The notes beneath the pieces were generated by a model that worked only from the letters and a program-made list of their open reading frames with translations, was not told the DNA's origin and did no database searches. DNA of 64,000 nt from Pseudopyrenochaeta lycopersici (lineage: Eukaryota > Ascomycota > Dothideomycetes > Pleosporales > Pseudopyrenochaetaceae): contig NHZP01000006.1 in the NCBI GenBank assembly GCA_003313425.1, forward strand, positions 744,001 to 808,000, given 5' to 3'. This document shows positions 22,445 through 34,455 of the stretch, in pieces. The translations under genes were made by a program, and so were the position numbers. Positions within the stretch are counted from its first letter, which is position 1. Every line of letters starts with the position of its first letter.

Positions 22445-25092
22445 TCACCTCCTATACTTGGGTAAAGCTTCACTTTCTCTCCCATTCCCCTCAGCAGGCA
22501 TTTGCATACTCCTTCCCTGTCTCATTGCATCCACCAAGTCCTCATCATCCTCGTCTAGTAGGGGTGCTGAAGGAGTTAACGCCAGACTCTGCATGCTATT
22601 AACAGGTGGTGCCGAGGGGCCCAGTGGGATTCCCCGGTCGTCACCATGCTCGCCTGGCGGTGCACTACGTTCCATTTCTAGTCTACGTCGTTGTAATTCT
22701 TCCTTATCATCTGTAGGTGGAACGTGCGAGGAAGATGAAGGATAATACCCTGGTACTGCGCTCGAGGCTTCAAGAGGCAGCTGCCGCGGTAAGGGAGGAA
22801 GGGGTTTTGCGTGATCTAGGCTGCTACCATTAGGAGCAGGTGATTGTTGGCGATTCTCATTGATTGTGAGTGAGGATGCTGTGGCAGTTGTTCTCGTCTC
22901 GTCCTCGGCAAAACCTATTCTGTACCGTTGTGAAGGTAATGTCGCTGTTGAAAGTGGGTGTGCGGCGTGAAAAGGTGGGGGTGGGTGTGCAAGCGTCGCT
23001 GGCGACGACTCAGGTAGAGGATAAGACGGGTTCGGGTCTTCGTCCTCTGGCAGAACAGGAGCGGAGGCCGGGATACCATGCTGAACGGCGCCCAAAGGTG
23101 ATGATGGCCCAGTTATGTCTGGGGGTTGGGAAGGGAGCAGGCGCGCTTCAGCGCGTCTCATGCGTTCTTTCTCTGATAGTCCTTGTTCACCTTCTGGGGG
23201 AGCTGGGGGCACTTGATAAGAGGCGCCTGCCTCTGCATTATGCTGTTCATATCCTGGAACGTCGTAGTATGCTGGGTCATAACTGTAGTCGTAGTACTGT
23301 CCGTTTTCATCATATCCGTAATCGCCCTGGTCATAACTATCTACAGCTTGTTGATCGTTGTTACCATCAAACGGGATCTCGTGAACGCCATTCTGTCCGC
23401 TCGGTCGGAGATCTTGTGCTTGTTTTCGCTTGCCGTTCCTCTCGCTATCTCTAGTGCCGATGACAACTTCGAACAAGGAAGAAACAATGCCCTTCTCGCG
23501 ACGTATTTGATCTGTATCAACGAAGTTACCCCCCCAGGTGGAGAACATGTTGCTGGTAGCATCGTCGCGCGCGGTTCCTAAGGCGCCTCCAGTAGTAGAA
23601 GGGACATTAACAAGCCCGGCATTAGCAACCATGCGATCAAGTCCGGTAAGCTTGCCTTGGATATCCACAACAACCTCAACATAGTATTTGAATGAGATCA
23701 TAGCGCCAGGGACGTTGGAAATGGTGGGAAAGGCTTCATCAGGTACTCTTACAGCACATTTGACTTCCGCGGTGAGGGTACGCGGGTCAACGAAAAGCGG
23801 TGCAAAAGACTGGCATAAATCCTTGCGGAAGAGGTGACTTGACCCAGCGGAAGAGAGCGATAAGCCACCTAGTCCCGTTCTGGATTTGGGGTAGTAGTCT
23901 TCCGACTTGGTCTTGTCGCCTTTGCTGTTGGGCACAACGGGTAATGCAGGGTGCATATCGACTCTTGCCTGGCGGTACAGCGTAATGATGATCCCTTTAA
24001 GACTGCGAACGTGCTTAGTGTGATGGACGGTAACTTTGATTGGTATCTGATCGCCCCTGAGAAAGCCACCTTTCAACACATCGATGGAGGCTGTAATGGT
24101 TTTGCTTTTCAATGTCGTTCGACTTCCGTTCTGTAAGATAAATCCATCTGCGGTTGTATTTACAGAACGAACGCCGTACTCGGTTCCGGAAGCATTGCCG
24201 CTGCTCATCTGACTTTCGAAACTGACGTCACTGGGTGATGGGCTCCGTGGACCTTCGCTCTCGTCGGGGGTGCCATTGGCCTCCAACACTGATCCAGGAC
24301 GTGGGGCCTCTGATCCATTGGGCGTTTGTGGTTCTCCTTCTGTAGTGGTGGTAGTGGTAGTGGTGGTCCCCGGCCGTTTTCGCGACGGCTTTGCTCGCGT
24401 TCGTCTGGAAATGGGTTCCAAGGAGATGACTCGGGGTTTGGGCTCTGGGATTGGCGCAATATCAATCGTGTCCACAAGATAGACCTTTGTGTCACACGAT
24501 GTCGTCGGCGAGATGGTGGTGGGGCGGGTCAGTGTGGCGGTCAACATGTACGAGACGGTACCTCGCTCAAACTGATATTACACGTCAGTTGAATAACTAG
24601 GCATATGGTGTTTGGCCCACTTACGTCAATACTGCTCGGTAGGCCCTTGGAGGGAAACTCGAGCTCGAAATTGAAATGATACACGCCTTCAGACAATCTG
24701 CCCTCCCCACACAACACTACCTCATCCTCGAAGAGCGAGGCAAAGCCATTGCCAAAGTAGCTTCCCGCCTTCTTGCCCTTGCCCAAGCCGACGGTTGTGG
24801 AGTAGTTCTTGTATGCGTCTCCTGGGGCATTTGGGTTCTTGAACACCTGGGCGTAGCCGTGTAGGGAGACTACGAGATGGGTGATTCTCAAGGGTTTCAC
24901 GACTTTGATTATTACTGTTCCGCTTATTATGTCGCCCGGCGCATATTGGCGATGGGGGTCGTCCGACTGTATGTAGAAGTCGGTGTAGTTGCGGGATTTG
25001 GAGGACAGGGGAGACTTCAGCCTCGATAGGAACGACCGGGTGGTCAGCGGAGAGGATGGAGTGACGGTTGCGCGCGTGTGGCTGGAAGTCAT
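22445..25092 (-). CDS. RIM8: pH-response arrestin-like regulator PalF/RIM8
   Basis: Minus-strand exons 25092-24625 and 24571-22445 join in frame across a 53-nt intron to 864 aa. The N-terminal arrestin fold covers about residues 25-175 (PHRQYAPGDIISG, LRITHLVVSLHGYAQVF, ASLFEDEVVLCGEGRL, FPSKGLPSSIDFERGT, the last rebuilt at the splice). The C-terminal arrestin fold covers about 280-430 (GGFLRGDQIPIKVTVHHTKH). A poly-Thr stretch (T7) lies near residue 220, and the C-terminal 350 residues are Pro/Ser/Tyr-rich and disordered. In the Pal/Rim pathway PalF binds the plasma-membrane sensor PalH and is ubiquitinated under alkaline pH to recruit ESCRT, leading to PacC/Rim101 cleavage. The start at 25092 was chosen because upstream in-frame codons offer no ATG. 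Confidence 0.93.
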
Positions 25093-25847
25093 ACTCCTTG
25101 TACCGTGCACATTATGCGGCTACCCGCTCCTGATCTCCCAGTCCCTAAAGGACCCACGCAGCTATTGACGGAGGGGTGCTCGTGCAGCGACACCACGCGT
25201 GAAATGGTGGGATTGGGGGGATGGCGGTCTGTTCGAGCAAACGGACGCGGTCGGCTCGGCGGGACACTCAGATGAGCGTGTGTGGGCGTCGCAGGCAGGG
25301 CGCGGTGCTTCGGGTTCGCGATGACTTGACGGCTGGTAGGCTGCGAGTGGTGGTGTGTCGTTAGGCTGGAAAACTCAGGCGTGGAGAAGGGGCTGGAGTG
25401 CGCAAGCCCGCAGTCAGCATTGCGGAAGGCAAAAAAGCGCAGCAGTGGCAATCTAGGAGGGCGTCGCGCGGATCCCACGCGGGGATGATGGAGGTGGGAG
25501 TGGCAGTGCTTCTCTAGCGGGACGGGACGATAGTCGATCCCGGGCCACACAACACCATGCCAGAATATGGCACAGACACGCCGACAATGGTCGGGGAGGT
25601 TGCGGCGAGTTGGCAGCGGATGATGATTTACGTACCACTTGACGTTGGCAGAGGGCAACAAGGCTTGTTCAAGAGCCGCAGCACTCTTGGCTGCCAAGTC
25701 GTCGCTGGGAACACAGGGTCTGCGCTTCACGACAGACGGGGATGGTGGGCGAGCGTAGATGCGGGCAGCGCGCCGACTATGGGCGGGGCATGAGGCGGCC
25801 AACAAGTGCTGCGAGAGGGGAGGGCGGCAGGCGGCAGGCGGTGCGTC

Positions 25848-25886
25848 GTGGTGGTGGTGGTGGTGGTGGTGGTGGTGGTGGTGGTG
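25848..25886 (+). repeat. (GTG)13 microsatellite
   Basis: Thirteen uninterrupted GTG triplets, followed by a decayed GATGGGTAATGG tail. Confidence 0.9.
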
Positions 25887-25901
25887 ATGGGTAATGGTAA
25901 C

Positions 25902-25957
25902 GGGCCATGGGCCATGGGCGACGGGTGACGGGCGACGGGCGACAGGCAATGGGCGGA
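25902..25957 (+). repeat. G-rich heptamer array (GGGNNNN)8
   Basis: Eight consecutive 7-bp units start at 25902, 25909, 25916, 25923, 25930, 25937, 25944 and 25951. All but the seventh (AGGCAAT) begin with GGG. Units are GGGCCAT twice, GGGCGAC three times, GGGTGAC, AGGCAAT and GGGCGGA. G3 runs separated by exactly 4 nt could fold as a G-quadruplex on the plus strand. Confidence 0.8.
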
Positions 25958-26605
25958 CAGACGAGACCACCAAACAACCAGGGTGGTTGTCGAGAATTAG
26001 TTAGAAGGCTACCGTATCCAAGACCAGCACCGTGCTCGTTGCATGCGAACGGGGGCGGGGGGCAGGGGGATGCAATACGGGCAACATGACCGCGCGCTAC
26101 AGCGCTGCCGGCTGTCATCCGCCGCCGTTAGTCGCTTTTTCGACAAGAAGCATTTTGCAAACAACCACTCTCCGAACGTTGGTTCCCTTGTGTGGCACAA
26201 AGCGCACTGCACACTGCCCATTGCGCTGGCGATCCGGTTCGAGTTGGACGTCGCTCTAGCCTGCCCGTCCGTGTCAGATCCCAAACAAAGGTTGCATGTG
26301 CAGCGATGCTGCTGCTCCTACCAGTCGGCTGCGGTCTCGATTCTCTCGTCAAGCCTTCCCGCATTGCAGCGCCTGCGTCACCCTAGCGCAACATCACTGC
26401 TAAGCTTCAGTGCCAAGCGGCCCCCAAAGGCTTGTCTCCAGACGTTGGTGCAACATGTGTGGAAACGCCTGTCGCCAGCAACGCTGCCAATTCTTATGCA
26501 TCCCTGCTCTGATACTAAACACTCTGACTTACTTCCAGGTTTGATTCTGCCGAACGACAAGATACATTACAATACACGTGATGCTGCACCGCAGCCCTTG
26601 CTTCT

Positions 26606-28232
26606 CTAACGCTCCACGTTCTTCACCTTTCTGCCCGCCTCGAGAGCCGATAGAAACTGCTCCATGTCCTCAGAACCGTCTTCTCCCGTCTGTGCATCCC
26701 ACTCCGATTGTGCCAACACTCCACATTGACCCGTCTTCTTTCTGACGACGGCCTCGAGAGCGTTGAGCAGGTCACGCAGGTTACCAGGTTCATCCACCAG
26801 GTACTTGTAGTGGGCATGCGTCACAAGTCCCTTCAACTTCCGTCCGGAGAGGCCTTTAGCCAACAGCGCGATCCTATACAGCTCCGATACCGCGGTTGTG
26901 GCTTTCGACGGCCCATGACTGTCCGCCCATTGTCGGCTGGGTATTTGGGACATTTCTTCAACCGGCGACGAATCCAGTTGGTATGATCCTTTTGGTGTCT
27001 GAAGCGATGCCCATGACTTGCCAAGTGAGCTATCCAACACTTCAATAGACTTTTCGTACCTGATTGTATTGTACACAACAAGGCCATTGTTGATCAGGTC
27101 GTTGATTTCCATGCGCAAAATTTCAAAGGCACATTCTGTGGCCGGAGTGCTGATCTCTTCTTCGAGACAGCATCTGTCGATAAAGGCAGAGTCTAGATTA
27201 CCAAGGAGATTGCTCGTGAAGAAAAAAATGACGTTATTATGGCTCTGGAATTTGTCCAGGCCTCGAAGAAACTCGTTGGTAGCCTTCGGCCCTTGTCAGC
27301 AAGGTCAAGCAGTTTCATGAACATGACATCCTACTCTTATGGCGTCAGCAGGTTCATTCTTTTCAAGCGCCTGCTCGCGGGAGCCAGCCACGGTCTCCAC
27401 CTCATCAAAGATTACAATAGTCAACTGGGAACCGACCGAAGCCAGATCCAAGATTGAGTCGAACAATTGGCCGATCTTTTTCGCTGTCTCGCCAAAGTAG
27501 CGACTGAAGACCAAATGCGCATTAATTTGTAGTAATTTAGTGACTGGGAACATGTTGGACAATCGAATCGAAAGACGTTGAGCGAGTGCCTGAGCCATGG
27601 TCGTCTTTCCGGAACCTGGTGAACCATGGAAAAGAACTGTGCTCTGCCAGGAAGTTGTTCGCCAGGCTGCTGGATTTTCCCATCGTATTCTTACAGCACG
27701 CGTAAGAGCGCGAAGGGTGAGTTCGCCTATCGGATCTTCATGGACCAGAGACTCCCATAGCCTATAAAGGGCTTGATTAGGTAATTCCAAGGCATCGAAT
27801 TGATGCAGCATGGCATTACTATTCTCATATTTCACTTCACCGTTAAGAGACTGACAGTAATCATCCGAGCAAAGCGTGTATGTCAGAATGTCCATGTCAT
27901 TCTCAGCCAGCAAGTAGAGAGTCTCGTCGGGAAAAGTCTTAGACTTGCTGTGGCCAGTAATCTCTACTCTTTCAATTGCCGCTTCAAATGCTAGCCCTGT
28001 TTGACAAAGTCAATACCTAATGCTGGGCCACTGCAAGCGGAAGAGCTCCATGGCGCAACCCACCCGGCTGCACTGTTGTGCCAATCTTGACCTCGGTGTG
28101 GTTCCCACGGATCCATGTTCCAATTTCATCAGCAATTTCATTATCTCGGAAGCCTTGTTTCGCGCTTGCATCCAGTCTGACCTCAACAAAGAGCGTGCCT
28201 TGCTGGCGTCGTGTCATCACAGAAGGGGCCAT
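26606..28232 (-). CDS. PCH2: Pch2/TRIP13 AAA+ ATPase (HORMA remodeller)
   Basis: Minus-strand exons 28232-28064, 27996-27335 and 27283-26606 join in frame to 502 aa. Introns are 67 nt (GTGGGT..AACAG) and 51 nt (GTAGGA..CGAAG). Pch2/TRIP13 converts closed HORMA-domain proteins (Mad2, Hop1) to their open form in the meiotic checkpoint and spindle checkpoint. The N-terminal domain opens with the usual FVEVRL strand. Walker A is GSPGSGKT (about residues 181-188), Walker B is IVIFDEVE (about 251-258), and sensor-1 FFFTSNL lies about 15 residues after the second splice (ATNEFLRGLD). The C-terminal lid follows (LSGRKLKGL). It shares a 313-bp divergent promoter with the CSC1-type channel gene. Confidence 0.92.
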
Positions 28233-28545
28233 GCTACGAATAAACAGTGTGAGCGCTGGCAGGTTAGTGCATGCTACAGTTAGCGACGATCAAGGTGTTA
28301 TTGAGCACCGAAGTCTGCAACAAGGACTGTGTGCGATGTAGTTGCTGACGAAGTGAGCGCAGGCAAGCGGAAGGTCGAACCTGAGGGTTAAGATTGGAAG
28401 CGTGTTGGTCAGTGCGTCCCCTAGTGGCTGAGACGCATGATGACATCGCCCCGACACAGCGTCGACAAGTCTCATTTCAAGTGCGTTACACAGAACTAAC
28501 GCAACATTTGCTTTGCATGGGCAGCGACGTCTTTATTTTTTGGCA
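28233..28545. promoter_or_regulatory. divergent promoter, PCH2 / CSC1-type channel
   Basis: A 313-bp head-to-head interval with no other supported feature. Confidence 0.45.
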
Positions 28546-31243
28546 ATGATAGAGGGCAATAACGAGACCTGCAAGGGTCAGGACGATATTTGGGGCAAAT
28601 CGCGTCCGCGCGACGTCCGCCTTCAGATCTACATTTCGCTCACGCTCGGCTTGGGCGCTTTTCTTACCTTCTGTGTATGTCTGGACTAGATCGGAAGAGA
28701 GCATGACTTTGCTGACTACTCGCTGTAGTTCCTACGCCCGCGATGGAAAGGCCTCTACGCTGCGCGCAAGAAGCAGAACGAACTGGCGACGGCACTGCCC
28801 GAGCTCCCGGATAGTTTCTTTGGGTGGATCGTACCATTATGGAAGATTACGGACGAGCAGGTACTGGCATCGGCAGGCTTGGATGCCTACGTATACCTCG
28901 CCTTCTTCAAAATGGCCATCAAATTTCTCCTCATCACGCTCTTCTTCGCTCTCGCCGTCATCAAGCCGGTGCACGACACTCACCAGGACAAAGAAGGCAA
29001 GAAATCACCGCTACCCGATGGTCCCGACCTCGACTATATCAAACCTCGCTCCACTCTTATGGCCTTTGCAGCCGAATACGAATACTATACTGACTATCTT
29101 TGGATGTACATCGCCTTCGTATATTTGTTTACTGCACTTATACTATACTTGATTGTCTCCGAGACAAGAAGAATCATCGACATTCGACAAGAGTACCTCG
29201 GCAGCCAGACGACCATTACTGACCGCACTATTAGACTTTCGGGCATTCCTATCAACCTTCGCTCCGAGGACAAGATCAAGAGATTCATCGAGGATCTTGA
29301 GATTGGAAAGGTTGAAAGCGTGACGCTTTGCAGGAACTGGAAAGAACTAGATAATAAGATTATCGAAAGACATACCATACTGAGGAAACTTGAAGAAGCA
29401 TGGACTGTCCACTCCGGAAGCAGAAGGGTTGAGCGAAGCCTGGAGACTCTTCCTGTGGTTCAGCCGCGTCCCCCCGAGCCCGCAGGAGACTATCATGGCG
29501 ACGAGAGTGAAGCAAGCCACCTACTTAGCGAGAGTGACAGAGAATCAGAACACGTCACACCGTATACTCGGCAGCGTCCAACGACAAGGATTTGGTATGG
29601 TCGCTTCAAGCTAAGATACAAGAACGTGGACGCTATCGATTTCTACGAGGAGAGGTTGCGTAGGGTCGATGATGAAACCAAAATGCTTCGGAAAACGGAC
29701 TTTGAGCCAACTCCATTGGCTTTTGTGACGATGGACAGCGTTGCAAGTGCTCAAATGGCGATTCAAGCTGTACTTGATCCGTCGCCTCTTCAGCTTCTCG
29801 CCAATAACAGTCCAGCACCATCTGATGTTGTTTGGTCCAATACATACCTCTCTCGCAATCAACGAATTTTTCGCTCTTGGTCAATCACCTTCATAATTGG
29901 ATTATTAAGCATCTTTTGGACCGCTCTACTGGTTCCTGTTGCCGGCGCTCTGAACACTTGCTCCATTCGCGAGGTCTTCCCTGGACTGGCGAACGCACTG
30001 GGAAAACATGACATTTTGGAATCTCTTGTCAACACGCAGCTGCCAACATTGGTGCTTACTCTAATCAATGTTGCGGTACCTTTCCTTTACGATTGTAAGT
30101 CGTCGTCTTCCTTCCTCATGTGTCTCGACGCTGACTGCCGTTAGGGCTGGCAAACAAACAAGGTATGATTTCTCAAGGTGATGTTGAGCTATCAGTGATA
30201 TCAAAGAACTTTTTCTTCACATTCTTTAACTTCTTTATACTTTTCACCATCCTGGGAACCGCCTCCGGTCTGTTAGCCATGCTGCAGCGCTTTGGCGAGA
30301 AACTCACAAGTCCCACACAAATTGCGTATGCCTTGGCCAAATCCTTATCAGATCTACTCGGCTTCTACACGAACTTCATCATTCTGCAGGCATTTGGGTT
30401 GTTTCCATTCCGCCTGATGGAAATTGGCGCTGTCGCATTATATCCAATCTACTTAATTGGAGCAAAAACCCCTCGAGGTGGGTACAATTGCCACAGGCTT
30501 GAGATTTTATTACATTTCTAATTCTGTTACAGATTACGCGGAACTGGTTCAACCTCCAGTCTTCAGCTATGGCTTCTTTTTGCCGCAGACGATTCTTATC
30601 TTCATCATCTGTATGGTCTACAGCGTGTTGAAAGACTCGTGGCAGGTCTTACTTACAGGTCTTGCGTACTTTATGATCGGTCACTTCGTCCACAAGTACC
30701 AACTGCTATATGCCATGGAACACCGTCAACATTCCACTGGCAGAGGCTGGACTATGATGTGCGATCGTGTGATCGTAGGTGTCGTACTCTTCCAAGTTAC
30801 TGTTGCTGGCCAACTAGCATTGAAGAAGGCATTCAAGCGTGCTATCATCGTAGCACCATTGATCATCGGTACTCTTTGGTTTTTTTACGTTTTCGCCAAA
30901 ACATATCGACCTCTGATGAAGTTTATCGCTTTGCGAAGTCTTCGAAATCCAGAGCAGTCAGATCTTGGACGCGATGTCCAAGATGAAGCTGTTTCATCTG
31001 AGCGAGCCGGACGAAGAACGCTGGCAGGTAGACTCACCCTAGACGAAGCTCGGGAGAAAGGGCTAAGGTTTGAAAATCCAAGCCTTGTGATGCCGTGAGT
31101 ACGCTCTGGCTATGAGATAATTACAATTGACTGACATGCAAAGTTTGAACGATGTATGGCTCCTTAATAAGCACGCAAGATCTCACAATGGATTCCGTGG
31201 ATCTGGAGTGCACAGTACGTTCGTAAACGGTGACTGGGAATGA
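28546..31243 (+). CDS. CSC1/OSCA/TMEM63-type cation channel (Phm7/Rsn1 family)
   Basis: Exons 28546-28674, 28729-30094, 30145-30477, 30533-31094 and 31144-31243 join in frame to 829 aa. Introns are 49-55 nt with GT..AG ends. TM1 is in exon 1 (IYISLTLGLGAFLTFC) and runs into the conserved FLRPRWKGLYAARKK across the first junction. Then come LPDSFFGWIVPLWKITDEQVL, two further TM helices near residues 120-205 and the cytosolic RRM-like loop (TIRLSGIPINL ... FVTMDS). The 7TM pore domain of the family covers about residues 490-760, with ISKNFFFTFFNFFILFTILG and PPVFSYGFFLPQTILIFIICM. Relatives are mechanically or osmotically gated cation channels in plasma or internal membranes. Substrate and gating here are inferred from family only. 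Confidence 0.92.
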
Positions 31244-32175
31244 GTAAAGTGCAAATCCTTCGACACCCAGCTAATAGCACCTCTTCGTTTAGATCTTGTA
31301 GATACATCTTCCTAGGGGCCTTTTCGCACCTCCCCCTCGTTAGTATTTGCTGATACCCACATACGTAATAGCTTTCCCTCCTGAAATGATCACAAGACTA
31401 TAATAGGCATCATTTACTACCTGCTCTATCAGGATCCAAAACTATTTTGATTTGACTCAGAAACCATTTCAGTATATGTGACTCTGTCATGACTAGGAGA
31501 AAGTCGCTTGGTCCATCCTCTTGAAACAACAAGTTCTCTGTACGACCCATGAATATCACGATTGTTCTCGTCACGTCTGTTTCTAAATACACTTGATGCT
31601 TCATACTACCACAGATGGTGCCGATAGAGATCTTCATTATCATACGAATATACAGGAGCCTAATCATGAGCAACGTGAATTTGGGTAGGCTAGCTTGTCG
31701 CACCGGTCCCCTGTAGTGCTTTTTCATCGAGTCATCAATTATAACTTTCTGGGGGTTCCAAATAAGGTTGTCAAGATATATTGGAGATGATCATAAGCCT
31801 GACCATTATGCCACAGGATCTACAGAGCAATCAGGTGACTGATTCTCTTTAATGAACAACGCTTCCATACCTTATGACTTGAACCCTGATGGAAGTGCCT
31901 CCACTTCAGGATCGTGTTCAATAACCCCCAATATTATGTCGTTCAGAAAGCAGAATGTTTTCGGGCTGCGTATCGAACAACCTGGCTATTCCTTCACCGT
32001 GTAGGCAGTTTCTATGTCCATGACTAGCTTACTTATACGATGATTTTGTGTGGAATTCAATGTCAATTGTATGTTTGAGTGGTAAGATATACGGAATAAA
32101 TCAAAAGAAACATGGGATAGAAAAGCAATAGCGTAAATAAGGTACGCAACACAGCTGCGACAAATGTGCGTGATA
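31244..32175. other. convergent intergenic between CSC1-type gene and SfnG-like gene
   Basis: A 932-bp AT-rich interval. A 105-codon minus frame (31410-31727) resembles nothing I know and has no intron signals. No other feature was seen. It marks the left border of the putative organosulfur block. Confidence 0.5.
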
Positions 32176-33419
32176 TTACTCTTTTCTGTATATATCACCT
32201 GTCCGCCTAATCTCTTCTTCCACGTCTTTGCCCCGACCTTCACCTTCTAGCTTCCGGACCAATGGAAATACCTCTTGACCAAACCTCTCAATCTCCTCTT
32301 CATAATGCAAGAATGCTGTCAACACCAAGTTTACTCCTAGACTCTTCAGTAGTAAAATGCGGTCAGCAATCTGCTCCTTGGTCCCCATCAATTTCGTCTT
32401 AAACCCGTCATTGTACTGCACCAAGTCTTCGAATTTGCTGCTGGCCCACATGCCCTTCTTGTTGGATGTGCTCGCACCTGCTTGCTGCACTGCATCGCGA
32501 AAAGCTGATACAGCCTCAACATCAGCCTTTCCCTGAATCTGTTGAAGCACTCGAATGGCCTCTTCTTCGCTATCCCGGAGAATGACAAAGCTGTTCACCG
32601 CAAAACGGACATGATCTTCGCGGCCGACTTTTCGAGCACGTTCTTTCACGTCTGCGATTTGATCACGGAAACCATCAAGGTCATTGCCATTCATGAAATA
32701 CCAGTCACTCACTTCCGCTCCATTCACCTTCGCGTCGTCGCTATTTCCGCCTTGAAAAATCTCTGGGTGTGGCTTTTGCAATGGCTTTGGCTGTAAGTGG
32801 TAATTCCGAAACTGGTAGAAGTCACCTGCGAACGTGAATCCTTCTTCTCCAGCAGTCCAAATACCCTTCAAGACGCGAATAAACTCGTTGGAACGTCGGT
32901 AGCGTTCGGAATGCTCAAGCCACCATTGTCCAATGCTCGTAAACTCGCCTTTGAACCATCCTGAGACGATATTCACTGCGATACGGCCGTTCGTGTAATT
33001 ATCAATACTGGCGATTTGCTTTGCGACAACCACTGGGCTCCAGGGTCCAGGCAGAATAGCTGCAATGACTTTCAGCCGTTCCGTGTTGTGCAGTAGAGCC
33101 TGTGAGAATGACACGCTTTCGTGCTGATATGCTGCGCCATACGAAGCGGTAAAGCGGATTTGCGTAAGCGCGTACTCAAAACCGCTATTCTCTGCGGCCT
33201 TTGCATAGCGAACATTTGATGGTAAGTCCCAACCTGTTCTCTGTGGGACTTTCGAGATGACGAGTCCGCCAGAGACGTTGGGAACCCAGTACCTAGACTC
33301 ATAGTTAAGAGATTTATATATTATGATACTCAATTCATGTCTTACGCAAAAAGAACACGTCCAGGATCTTGACTAAGTTCGAGTGGTTTTTCAGGTATGA
33401 AGCCGTTTGCTTCAGTCAT
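32176..33419 (-). CDS. SfnG-like FMNH2-dependent dimethyl sulfone monooxygenase
   Basis: Minus-strand exons 33419-33346 and 33292-32176 join in frame across a 53-nt intron to 396 aa. The join rebuilds FAYWVPNVSGGLV, the start of bacterial SfnG. Luciferase-like (LLM) TIM-barrel blocks follow: AENSGFEYALTQIRF, YQHESVSFSQALL, KVIAAILPGPWSP, GRIAVNIVSGWFKGEF, WLEHSERYRRSNEFI, HPEIFQGGNSDDA and VSDWYFMNGN. SfnG oxidises dimethyl sulfone to methanesulfinate using reduced FMN supplied by a separate reductase; related enzymes attack alkanesulfonates. No reductase is seen in the window. The resemblance to the pseudomonad enzyme is unusually close, so ancient transfer from bacteria is plausible; the fungal intron argues against contamination. 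It is divergent from a transporter gene. Substrate is inferred. Confidence 0.9.
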
Positions 33420-34455
33420 TATTCCAGTACTCGCACGGTTACTGCAGTGCTTTCGTCAGATATTTTGAGAGATTGCCATTTCACCCTAACATACTATATG
33501 GCATTACAGCATCTATATAGGTCCTCCAATTGAGAGAAAATGCCCAGACCCACGTTATTGGAGTCTATGCACCCTGATGTCGAGCGATGGCGCCAGAACC
33601 ACCAGAGACGAATGGTCTAATGCGCACATGCCTGGTGCGGATTGCGTGCTAGATTCTAAATTATACGATATGCGGGGTTGACGCACGCATGTCGATCCAA
33701 TTCGGTGGGATATTCCGATGTACTGACCCCTCTTGCGATCCAGTTCTTGGTTGAAGCAATCGAAGCTCTGGCAATATGTAGTTTCGGGGGTCGAAAATTG
33801 TCCAACAAATCACATGAAAGTGGTCAACTGTGTATCCACTACCGTATAGGTTCATTTTGACACTGTGAAATCGCATTATCTATGAGAGTTGGTTCTCAAC
33901 TAGAGTATATGTTGGAAACCAAGCAAGCCTTTAATAATACATGGAATGTTGTCCGCTCAACTGCTACTGCTTCACTTTCACCGTAGTTCTGCGTCCGACA
34001 GCATTCTACCCAGACTATTCTAGAGTATCTTAGGCAAATCCGATTCTTTTCAATTCTGGTGATACTGACATGGATTCCTGGGAATCGCGATCAGCGTCTA
34101 GTTTTTGAGGGGCAAGCTTCATCGAAACATTGTGATTCGGGGTATCCTGAGTACTCACTTTGAAAAATCAACTATGCGGATAAGGCGAGAGTAAGAGCTG
34201 GTAGCAGGGACAATGCCACCGATACTAGGTTCTGGATCGGCCTGACTACGGTACCAGGTACTGACAACAGAGCTCCGTGTAGAAGCACGCCATATCCTCT
34301 TGTACAAACGTAATGGAAAACACTATAGGCAAATTATGTACCAAAAACAAAGGAAAGCTACAAAACCCACACTGAGGTTTGGTCTACCTCTTCATCACTA
34401 AGCGTGGGCAGCCTCAACTGATGAGACATATTGTCATAATACTCCCTTCATCAAA
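33420..34455. promoter_or_regulatory. divergent promoter region, SfnG-like / GPR1-family transporter
   Basis: A 1,036-bp head-to-head interval inside the organosulfur block. No gene is supported. I did not find a convincing sulfur-regulator (Cys3/MetR) palindrome by eye. Confidence 0.45.

Larger units (their letters stand above)
25093..26605. other. intergenic, RIM8 promoter with simple repeats
   Basis: About 1.5 kb upstream of RIM8 and downstream of PCH2. It contains a (GTG)13 tract and a G-rich heptamer array, listed separately. Long open frames through the GTG tract on the minus strand (His- or Thr-rich) are products of the repeat, not genes. Confidence 0.55.

Noticed and set aside
25089..25973. 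294-codon minus-strand frame upstream of RIM8
   Set aside because: Its length depends on the (GTG)13 tract read as poly-His, and it overlaps the RIM8 start; no family resemblance.
31410..31727. 105-codon minus frame between the CSC1-type and SfnG-like genes
   Set aside because: No resemblance to any family, AT-rich convergent intergenic setting, no supporting signals.
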